From positions 8,469 through 19,930 of the forward strand of contig DKGY01000046.1 in NCBI GenBank assembly GCA_002453475.1: a stretch of DNA of 11,462 nucleotides, written 5' to 3'. Positions 1-6,718 of this stretch are shown here, piece after piece. This DNA comes from Clostridium sp. UBA6758. Its GTDB lineage: Bacteria; Bacillota; Clostridia; Clostridiales; Clostridiaceae. The notes under the pieces are model-generated. The model searched no databases, was not told the DNA's origin, and saw nothing but the letters and a program-made list of their open reading frames with translations. The first letter of the stretch is position 1. The number at the start of each line of letters is the position of its first letter. The position numbers and the translations under genes were made by a program.

Positions 1-260
1 CCTTTTAATAATTTCAAAGCATTAACTAAAGGAATTCCTGCCTTTAAGTTATTCTTTAAATTTCTACAAAAGGTAGCTAAATTTTTTTCTGAAATTCTCC
101 TTTTAAACAAATATGTACTCTCTTTATCCATCAATTTATATTTAATACAATAAATTTCTTCCTCTTTTAATTTTTCCATTAAACTCCAATGATTTTCCAC
201 TATAATTTTTCCTGATATAATTTTCCCCTTTTCATTTATTCCCTTATACTTATATTCCAT
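1..260 (-). CDS. pilC: PilC/GspF-family inner-membrane platform protein, N-terminal part (truncated by window edge)
   Basis: This reads as the start of a type IV pilus / type II secretion platform protein, the polytopic membrane protein that the assembly ATPase acts on. Only about 86 residues are visible; the family is usually about 340-400 residues, so most of the gene lies beyond the left edge. The N-terminus MEYKYKGINEKGKIISGKI matches the family opening (Y-x-Y-x-G, then G-x-x-x-x-G). Near residues 62-80 the FCRNLKNNLKAGIPLVNALK stretch matches the first GspF-domain helices (consensus F-x-R-x-L-x-x-x-L-x-A-G-x-P-L-x-x-A-L). The ATG lies inside the last codons of pilB (11-base overlap), with GGGAG six bases upstream, so translation is probably coupled to pilB. 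Family assignment is firm. Whether it serves pili, secretion or DNA uptake cannot be decided from this fragment. Confidence 0.85.
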   Translation of the reverse strand, partial: MEYKYKGINEKGKIISGKIIVENHWSLMEKLKEEEIYCIKYKLMDKESTYLFKRRISEKNLATFCRNLKNNLKAGIPLVNALKLLK

Positions 261-1755
261 AATCTACTCCCAATGCTTTTTCAATATTATAAACCTGCAT
301 ATTTCCATAATACTCTTCCACTGAAGTATTTCCATCTACAACTAACTTTTTAAAATATTCATTCATGGTAATCATCCCTTCTTCAATGGCTATATTTCTT
401 AGGACATCACTATCTCCACTATCCATATATTCCTTTAATCTCTTGCCCATAATCATAATTTCATAGGCTACGGTTCTTCCTTTATACCCAGTGCTATTAC
501 ATTCACTACATCCAGTCCCTCTATATGCTTCTTCAACATTATCCATGGACAGAAGTTTCTTTTCTTCTTTAGATAATTTATATTTAACCTTACACTTTTC
601 ACATATAAGTCTTGTTAACCTCTGAGCAATTACAAGCACAAGAGAACTTTTAATTATATCTCCATCTATTCCCATGTTAGTTAGTCTATTTATGGCACTA
701 CTAGCATCATTAGTATGCAATGTAGTTAATACTAAATGCCCCGTTAAAGATGCTCTTATAGCAACTTCAGCAGTTTCTTTATCTATAATTTCCCCCACCA
801 TTATTACATCAGGATCTTGTCTTAATACCGCCTTTAATATGTTTCCATAGGTGGCACTGCCTTCTCCTATAGAAACTTGATTTATGCCTTCCACCTCGCA
901 CTCCACTGGTTTTTCTACAGTTACTACATTCCTAGATTTTTCATTTAATTCATTTATCATGGAGTATAATGTTGTAGTCTTACCACTTCCTGTAGGACCC
1001 GTAATTATAATCAACCCCTGTTTAAACTTTAATATGTTTTTTAATAATATATAGTCTTTAGATGTAAAGCCTAACCTATTTATATTTAAAAGAGGTGCAT
1101 TTCTTTGCAATATCCTTATTACAAACTTCTCGCCATGAACAGTAGGCATTGTAGATATCCGAAGATCATAAGGATGCTCCTTAACTTTAAGATTTATTTC
1201 TCCATCTTCTGGAGTATATTTATTAGTAATATCCATATTTGCCATAACCTTTATTCTTGTAGCTATGACTTCATAGAGATTTTTAGGTAAAGTACTAAAA
1301 ATATTTAAAACTCCATCAATTCTGTATCTCACAGTAATAGTATCCTTCCATGGTTCTATATGGATATCACTTGCACCTTTTTCTATACCTTCTCTAAAAA
1401 TTGAATCAACCAAAGAAATAATAGGTCCTTTTACTTCCTTATCAAGCTCCTTTCTAGGATATTCTTCACCTTTAAGTCCCTTAACTATTTGCTTTCTATA
1501 AATTTCTTCATAATATTTATCTAGATAGATTTTGAATTGGTCTATAGTACATAAGTTAAATATAACTTTTTTCTTTAAAATAAATCTTAATCTATTAATT
1601 TCTTCATTGGTATGCTTCTTAAAGGTAGCTAAGTAAATCTCATTGTTTCTTATGTCATAAGGTAAAATGCTATACTCTTCACATACTTCCTTGGAAAGCA
1701 TAGACATAGCCTTAGTATTTATTGCAGTAAAATCTAAATCTATTTTGCTAATCAC
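250..1755 (-). CDS. pilB: PilB/GspE-type secretion ATPase (type IV pilus assembly ATPase), divergent
   Basis: A cytoplasmic hexameric ATPase of the GspE/PilB family that powers pilin assembly. Visible parts are a short N-terminal GspE_N-like domain (about 1-85), then the ATPase core: IHIEP near 131-135, Walker A GPTGSGKT 253-260, Asp-box region VEKPVE 280-285, Walker B VIMVGE 317-322, a His box with H340 and H347, and a zinc site from C385/C388 and C416/C419 followed by the TGYKGR signature. The start is GTG. AAGGAG lies eight bases upstream and an in-frame TAA lies just before it, so the protein cannot extend further. At 501 residues it is shorter than many PilB proteins (about 550-570), missing the first N-terminal subdomain. 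Two usually conserved positions differ: D is K282 in the E-D-P-V-E box, and R is I324 in G-E-I-R-D. The putative catalytic glutamates E281 and E322 remain. It is the first gene after the dapF terminator and is coupled to pilC. I found no convincing -35/-10 pair in the 95 bases before it. PilT is less likely because of the N-domain and zinc site. Confidence 0.9.
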   Translation of the reverse strand: MISKIDLDFTAINTKAMSMLSKEVCEEYSILPYDIRNNEIYLATFKKHTNEEINRLRFILKKKVIFNLCTIDQFKIYLDKYYEEIYRKQIVKGLKGEEYPRKELDKEVKGPIISLVDSIFREGIEKGASDIHIEPWKDTITVRYRIDGVLNIFSTLPKNLYEVIATRIKVMANMDITNKYTPEDGEINLKVKEHPYDLRISTMPTVHGEKFVIRILQRNAPLLNINRLGFTSKDYILLKNILKFKQGLIIITGPTGSGKTTTLYSMINELNEKSRNVVTVEKPVECEVEGINQVSIGEGSATYGNILKAVLRQDPDVIMVGEIIDKETAEVAIRASLTGHLVLTTLHTNDASSAINRLTNMGIDGDIIKSSLVLVIAQRLTRLICEKCKVKYKLSKEEKKLLSMDNVEEAYRGTGCSECNSTGYKGRTVAYEIMIMGKRLKEYMDSGDSDVLRNIAIEEGMITMNEYFKKLVVDGNTSVEEYYGNMQVYNIEKALGVDYGI

Positions 1756-1849
1756 CAGTTTATCTCCTTAAATATATTTAAAATATAGACTTCTTTTATC
1801 ACAACTACTATTATTACCATTTATTTGAAATATAATTCTATGAATAAGC

Positions 1850-1899
1850 AAAAAAAGAGTTATCTTAAAACAATTTCACTAATAGTTTTAAGATAACTC
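1850..1899 (-). terminator. Rho-independent terminator after dapF
   Basis: A perfect 15-bp inverted repeat pairs 1857-1871 with 1885-1899 around a 13-base loop. Read on the minus strand, it is followed at once by seven T residues (1850-1856 on the plus strand are all A). It lies 12 bases beyond the dapF stop and ends the amidohydrolase-recQ-dapF transcript. The plus strand has no comparable T-run, so it works in one direction. It implies that pilB has its own promoter in 1756-1849. Confidence 0.93.
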
Positions 1900-1911
1900 C
1901 TTATTAATTTA

Positions 1912-2739
1912 TTATATTTCTATTTCACCCTTAAATACATTCTCCGCTGGACCGGTCATCATTATTCCATCCTCAGTTATTTCTACAATTAAAATACCTC
2001 CTGGAGCAATAACCTTCACAGATTCATCTACTAAGTTTAATTTATTGCAAACCACCACCGATGAACAACATCCTGTTCCACAAGCAAGGGTTGGTCCTGC
2101 TCCTCTTTCCCAGGTATTAACCTTTATTTCCCCTCTATTCACAACTCTACAAAAGTTAACATTAGTTCCTTGTGGAAATAATTCATGGGTTTCTATTGAT
2201 GCACCTTCTTCAACCTTAAACTCTCCATCTTTAGTTAATAAAACAGTATGAGGCACTCCCAGTAACAGTGAAGTTATATTATAGTTTTTTCCATTGGCAC
2301 AGATATCTTTTTTAATAATTTCTTTCTCTCCTAAGGCAGGAATGGACTTTGGTTTAAAACTCTCTTTTCCCATATTTATCTTAACAGCTTTTACCTTGTT
2401 ATCTTCTATGATCAGATGACAAACCTTTATTCCATCTCCTGTTTCTACGGTAAACTCACTTTTACTTACTATGTTGTTTTCATATACATATTTCCCAAAG
2501 CATCTTATTCCGTTTCCACACATACCAGCATAGGAACCATCACCATTTATTATTATCATTTGAATATCAGCAATTTTACTCCTTCTTACTACTAATATCC
2601 CATCTCCTCCTATGCCGAAATTTCTATCACATAACTTTTTAGCTAGAGTACCTAAATCACTATATTTTTCTTCCATATCTTCAAATACTACAAAATTATT
2701 TCCTGCTCCCTGCATCTTTATAAATTTCAAAACTTCCAT
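1912..2739 (-). CDS. dapF: Diaminopimelate epimerase
   Basis: Interconverts LL- and meso-diaminopimelate without a cofactor, using two cysteines as the acid/base pair. It supplies the cross-link amino acid of peptidoglycan and the precursor of lysine, and acts in the cytoplasm. The protein is 275 residues, the normal family length. Visible landmarks are the N-terminal KMQGAGNNFVV, GIGGDG at 42-47, the first catalytic cysteine C74 in MCGNG, the WERGAG box, and the second catalytic cysteine C220 in ACGTG. Departures from the E. coli-type consensus are GVPH where GNPH is common, and GAGPT where GAGET is common; both may be clade variants. The ATG has AAGGAG six bases upstream. It starts 12 bases after the recQ stop and is the last gene before a strong terminator, so it is the distal gene of the operon. 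No other dap genes are in the window. Confidence 0.96.
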   Translation of the reverse strand: MEVLKFIKMQGAGNNFVVFEDMEEKYSDLGTLAKKLCDRNFGIGGDGILVVRRSKIADIQMIIINGDGSYAGMCGNGIRCFGKYVYENNIVSKSEFTVETGDGIKVCHLIIEDNKVKAVKINMGKESFKPKSIPALGEKEIIKKDICANGKNYNITSLLLGVPHTVLLTKDGEFKVEEGASIETHELFPQGTNVNFCRVVNRGEIKVNTWERGAGPTLACGTGCCSSVVVCNKLNLVDESVKVIAPGGILIVEITEDGIMMTGPAENVFKGEIEI

Positions 2740-2751
2740 AACATTCTCCTT

Positions 2752-5226
2752 TTAAAAGTAATTCTTAAGTATAACAGCTCTAATAGATTCATAATTAATT
2801 GTCTTAGGTAACTCCGCCTTAACCTTACTAACCTTATCATAGCCAACTCTTTCACAAGCATCCATGATAATTTTCTCTTCATCTTGGTTAAAAAACTTAT
2901 TTAAGGGGATAGAAAACTTAGGTCTTCCATACTCTTCTATATACTCTGTAACATATCCAAGTATAGTTGAAATTGACACCTCTATTTCTTCAGCTATATC
3001 CTCAATTGCAAAGTCTTCATTTAACATATCTAAAGCTATTTCCTTATTTTTCCTTTCATCTCCATCTATAACTAATCTTTTTTTCTTTTTTTCTTCCCAT
3101 ATAGGACTTATTCCTTCTTCTCCTATATATGTATTTACTGCTTCAATTAAAGCTACTCCATATTTTTCAATCTTTTTGGGACCCATACCTCCTATATCCT
3201 TTAGCTCTTCTAAGTTTTTAGGATATCTTCCACTTATCTCTTTCAGGGTATTTTTTGCAATGATATTTTGTTCCATAGCACCTTCTATCCTGCTTAATTC
3301 CTTTCTCACTAAAGCTAACTTTTCAAATAGCTTTTTATCAGTTTTTACATAAAAATCCTCTGATTCTTCATTAATACTATTTACTTCTTCTGATTTAGTT
3401 ACACTAACCTCTTCAAAGCTCTTATTAGAGTTATCCTTATATTTATCATTTAGATTATTAACTTTAATATACTCTATAATAGCACCTTCAAATTCCTTAC
3501 CATATTTACTATACTTAGTTTCTCCCACTCCAGATATCTCTAAAAATTCTTCCTTATTTGTAGGGTATTTAATACTCATTTCCCTAAGGGTTCCATCACT
3601 AAAAATTATATATGGAGGAATTCCAGCAGCCTTCGCCATGTTATATCTAAGTTCTCTTAATATATCAAAGAGTTCATTTCTTACCTCTGCATTAACCTTC
3701 ACTTTAAATTCTTTAAAGTGAACCACTTCCTGACCTCTCAGTACTTCCATAGATTTATTGTTTAATGCAAGAACAGGGTAAGTTCCCTCCACTTGACTTA
3801 CATATCCATGAGAAATTAAAGTGTTTATAAAAGTCTTTAGATTGTCACCTGAATAATCCTTCATTATTCCATAGGTTGATAGCTCCTGAAAATTAAACTG
3901 TGTAACCTTTTTATTTTTTGAACCTCTAAGTACATCTATAAGCATAGTTGTACCATAGTTTCGCTTCATCCTATATATACAAGATAATACCTTTTGAGCA
4001 TCTACAGTTTTATCAACTATCTCTCCTTGATTTAAACAATTACTGCAATTGTTACAGTCCTCTTCATAACTTTCTCCAAAGTACTTTAGAATATATTTTC
4101 TATAGCAATCATTACTATAAACAAAATCAACCATCTGTTGAAGAGCTTTATACTGATTGTTTTTTCTCTCTGGATTTTCTATACTCATCTCTATTAAATA
4201 CTTTTGAACATGAATATCACCTGGAGAGAATAATAATATACATTGACTCTTCTCTCCATCTCTACCAGCTCTTCCAATCTCTTGATAATAACCTTCTATA
4301 TTTTTAGGCATATTATAATGAACTACATATCTAATATTAGACTTATCTATTCCCATACCGAAGGCATTGGTTGCCACCATAATCTTAACTCTATCATAAA
4401 TAAAATCCTCTTGATTCTCTTTTCTTTCCTCGTCAGTTAAACCTGCATGATATCTAGCTATATTATAGCCCTTACTAGAAAGCTCTCTATAAATATTATC
4501 TACTTCCTTTCTAGTAGCTCCATATATAATACCTGAATTTTCTTTATTATCTTCCATAAATTTAAGAAGATATTTCTTCTTATTCTCAGATTTAACTATA
4601 TTTATAGACAAGTTTTCTCTATCAAAACCAGTGATAAATATTTTAGGACTTTGAAGCTTTAGTAGCTTTACTATATCCTGTCTTACTTCTTTAGATGCTG
4701 TAGCAGTAAAGGCTGTAATTATAGGTCTAACCATAAGTCTTTCTATAAACCCTGCAATTCTTTTATAACTAGCTCTAAAATCATGGCCCCATTGAGAGAC
4801 ACAATGGGCCTCATCTATAGCAATCTGACTAATAGGCAACCTAGATATTACATTATAAAATTCTATATTATCTAATCTCTCAGGGGCTATATAAAGTATT
4901 TTATATTTTTCTTCCTTTATTCCATCTAAAACCATCCTAAACTCTTCACTACTTAAAGAACTATTTATATAACTACAAGGTATGCCCATGTCCTTAAGTG
5001 CATCCACTTGATCCTTCATAAGGGAAATTAAAGGTGAAATTACTATAGTTAATCCCTGAAGGATTAAAGCAGGCACTTGATAACATATAGATTTACCACT
5101 CCCTGTAGACATTATAGTTAATGCATCCTCTCCCTTTAAAATAGATTCTATAACCTGCTCTTGACCTGGTCTAAATCTTTTATATCCATAATATTTTTCT
5201 AAAATTTCTTTCATTGTTTCTTTCAA
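2752..5226 (-). CDS. recQ: ATP-dependent DNA helicase RecQ with two HRDC domains and a C-terminal helix-turn-helix domain
   Basis: A superfamily 2, 3'-to-5' DNA helicase for recombination and replication-fork repair. Helicase landmarks are FRPGQ 18-22 (motif 0), Walker A TGSGKS 41-46, DEAH 138-141, TAFTATA 171-177, motif V near 284-299 and QEIGRAGRDG 315-324 (arginine finger). The zinc site is C374, C391, C394 and C397, followed by the RQC winged helix (about 405-495). HRDC domain 1 covers about 513-590. An acidic, Asn/Ser-rich linker follows, then a second HRDC-like repeat (about 632-702, with a GRYPKNLEELKDIGGMG turn) and an HTH_40-like segment (about 722-820). E. coli RecQ is about 610 residues, so this 824-residue form has roughly 200 extra. 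The start is TTG, with AAGGGA nine bases upstream; the in-frame ATG four codons later has no good ribosome binding site. It follows the amidohydrolase gene by 38 bases with no terminator between, and dapF follows 12 bases later. Confidence 0.95.
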   Translation of the reverse strand: MKETMKEILEKYYGYKRFRPGQEQVIESILKGEDALTIMSTGSGKSICYQVPALILQGLTIVISPLISLMKDQVDALKDMGIPCSYINSSLSSEEFRMVLDGIKEEKYKILYIAPERLDNIEFYNVISRLPISQIAIDEAHCVSQWGHDFRASYKRIAGFIERLMVRPIITAFTATASKEVRQDIVKLLKLQSPKIFITGFDRENLSINIVKSENKKKYLLKFMEDNKENSGIIYGATRKEVDNIYRELSSKGYNIARYHAGLTDEERKENQEDFIYDRVKIMVATNAFGMGIDKSNIRYVVHYNMPKNIEGYYQEIGRAGRDGEKSQCILLFSPGDIHVQKYLIEMSIENPERKNNQYKALQQMVDFVYSNDCYRKYILKYFGESYEEDCNNCSNCLNQGEIVDKTVDAQKVLSCIYRMKRNYGTTMLIDVLRGSKNKKVTQFNFQELSTYGIMKDYSGDNLKTFINTLISHGYVSQVEGTYPVLALNNKSMEVLRGQEVVHFKEFKVKVNAEVRNELFDILRELRYNMAKAAGIPPYIIFSDGTLREMSIKYPTNKEEFLEISGVGETKYSKYGKEFEGAIIEYIKVNNLNDKYKDNSNKSFEEVSVTKSEEVNSINEESEDFYVKTDKKLFEKLALVRKELSRIEGAMEQNIIAKNTLKEISGRYPKNLEELKDIGGMGPKKIEKYGVALIEAVNTYIGEEGISPIWEEKKKKRLVIDGDERKNKEIALDMLNEDFAIEDIAEEIEVSISTILGYVTEYIEEYGRPKFSIPLNKFFNQDEEKIIMDACERVGYDKVSKVKAELPKTINYESIRAVILKNYF

Positions 5227-5264
5227 AACTACACATCCCTTAGCTTGTTTAATTTATCTCAAGT

Positions 5265-6539
5265 TTAAATTATATCTTTTTGTAAAAAGGTTTTTATCAT
5301 ACATACATAAGCATCATGACCTATTATAAGTGATTCTTCATTAAAATCAAAATAGGGATTATGATGTGGTGCTGCAAGAGATGATGGAAATATAAAATAC
5401 ATTCCCTTTCCGCCTTGTTTTTCTACCTCTTCTAACATATAAGTTATATCTTCAGAAGCTCCAAAGGAAAACTCTTCAATAATTTCTATAGGTAAACTTC
5501 TAAGCTTTTTTATTACGGCCTTAGAGAATTCATTATCTTGGCTATTATATGCCCTTGCAGAACCAACTACTCTTATATTATATTCTACATTGTAGGAAAT
5601 TGCCGTACCCTCAACTACACGACGAACCATATCCATGATTCTATCATTAATTTCGTTAGTATCTCCTCTAGTTTCCAACTGTAATACTGCTTTATCTGCT
5701 ATAACATTTTTTCCAGTTCCTCCATGAAGAGTTCCCACATTGAGTCTTCCTACTCCTTTGCCAAACTGCACTTGACTATGAAGATTTAAAATACAACTAG
5801 CCCCCGCCAAAAGAGCATTTCTTCCCTCTTCTGGACAAAGACCTGCATGGGCAGATTCACCTAAAAATTCCACTTCCACCTTATTAGTGGCAAGTAAATT
5901 TTTAACTTTAACAGCTATGGCATTATTTTTATCTATGAATCCAATGTGACCAGAAAATAAATAATCTACATCTTTTAAAACTCCAGCTTCTACCATGGAC
6001 TTAGCTCCTCTAACCTCTTCCTCCGCTGGTTGAAATATAAGCTTAATTTTTCCTATTAAATTTTCTTTCATCTCTACAATAGTATTTGCAAGTTGAAGCC
6101 CTATAGCTATATGAGCATCATGACCACAACAATGACATATGCCTTGATTTTCAGAAGAGAATCCTTCTTCATAAGGCCTATGATTTTCCTTACCTTCCTG
6201 AACCTTAAGACCATCTATATCAAATCTAAAAGCCATGGTAGGACCTTGAATCCCAGTATCCATAGTTGCTACCACACCTGTATATCCTTCTAAAATTTCC
6301 TCCACATTAAAGGAATTATCTTTAATTATCTCACTACACTCTAGCCTATGCTTTGTAAGCTCTTCCATCTTAGGCATCCCCATGGGATTACCATGTATTT
6401 GCGTACCATATTCTAAATTGTATCCAAATTTTTCTAAGTAATCCATTATTTTTATAGTGGTTTCAAATTCTAACCATCCAGCTTCTGCACACCTATGAAA
6501 TTCCCTTCTTAAGTTAATGATATTTCCTCTTAACTCCAT
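5265..6539 (-). CDS. M20-family metal-dependent amidohydrolase, AbgA-like
   Basis: A cytoplasmic zinc/manganese-type amidohydrolase that should cleave an N-acyl or N-aroyl amino acid bond. The 424-residue length, the RREFHRCAEAGWLEFETT opening and the HRPYEEGFSS segment resemble AbgA, subunit A of p-aminobenzoyl-glutamate hydrolase, more than the shorter HipO/N-acetyl-diaminopimelate deacetylase group. Likely metal and catalytic residues are C138 and H140 in CCGHD, E173/E174 in QPAEE, H198 in SGH, and H392 or H393 in APHHNP near the C-terminus. The dimerisation domain lies roughly between residues 210 and 325. The ATG has a GGTGGGGTGG-type ribosome binding site. It is the first gene of the operon with recQ and dapF, behind a candidate extended -10 promoter. 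No AbgB-like partner is present. Because dapF is in the operon, an acyl-diaminopimelate substrate is conceivable but unsupported by family resemblance; the true substrate is unknown. Confidence 0.85.
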   Translation of the reverse strand: MELRGNIINLRREFHRCAEAGWLEFETTIKIMDYLEKFGYNLEYGTQIHGNPMGMPKMEELTKHRLECSEIIKDNSFNVEEILEGYTGVVATMDTGIQGPTMAFRFDIDGLKVQEGKENHRPYEEGFSSENQGICHCCGHDAHIAIGLQLANTIVEMKENLIGKIKLIFQPAEEEVRGAKSMVEAGVLKDVDYLFSGHIGFIDKNNAIAVKVKNLLATNKVEVEFLGESAHAGLCPEEGRNALLAGASCILNLHSQVQFGKGVGRLNVGTLHGGTGKNVIADKAVLQLETRGDTNEINDRIMDMVRRVVEGTAISYNVEYNIRVVGSARAYNSQDNEFSKAVIKKLRSLPIEIIEEFSFGASEDITYMLEEVEKQGGKGMYFIFPSSLAAPHHNPYFDFNEESLIIGHDAYVCMIKTFLQKDII

Positions 6540-6604
6540 GTTATATCCACCCCACCTTTATAATTTCTACCTATATTTTCACACTATCATGTTAATTTAT
6601 TTTT

Positions 6605-6613
6605 ATTATATCA
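6605..6613 (-). promoter_or_regulatory. Candidate extended -10 promoter for the amidohydrolase-recQ-dapF operon
   Basis: On the minus strand this reads TGATATAAT, a perfect extended -10 element (TG-n-TATAAT). The -35 region 17 bases upstream (ATAATT) is poor, as is common for extended -10 promoters. It would start transcription about 55-60 bases before the amidohydrolase ATG. The position fits, being the only such match on this strand in the divergent gap. Confidence 0.5.
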
Positions 6614-6675
6614 TCTTAAGCTAGATAAATTATCCTTGTACTCACTTATTTTGTATTTTATTTCTAAAATAATAG

Positions 6676-6684
6676 TGATATACT
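6676..6684 (+). promoter_or_regulatory. Candidate extended -10 promoter for rqcH
   Basis: The plus strand reads TGATATACT, an extended -10 with one mismatch from TATAAT. The hexamer 17 bases upstream (TTTTAT) is a weak -35, and a TTGTAT sits too far away. A start near 6691 would leave a leader of about 28 bases before the rqcH ATG. It faces the opposite-strand candidate about 65 bases away. Confidence 0.4.
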
Positions 6685-6718
6685 GTAAAATATATGCTTA
6701 AATGAAAGGATGATTTAT

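Noticed and set aside
1756..1849. A clear sigma-A promoter for pilB
   Set aside because: A promoter must lie here given the upstream terminator, but the TTGTGA and TATATT-like hexamers I found have wrong spacing, so I did not call a site.
2864..3352. 162-codon open frame on the plus strand, opposite recQ
   Set aside because: It lies fully antisense to the well-supported recQ C-terminal region. Its Ser/Phe/Ile-rich composition is what antisense reading of Lys/Glu-rich coding gives, and it resembles no family.
3948..4307. 119-codon plus-strand open frame opposite recQ
   Set aside because: Antisense to the conserved helicase motifs and zinc site of RecQ; rich in Tyr, Ser and Leu with no recognisable domain.
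5227..5264. Terminator between the amidohydrolase gene and recQ
   Set aside because: No inverted repeat with a T-run is present, so the genes are taken as co-transcribed.
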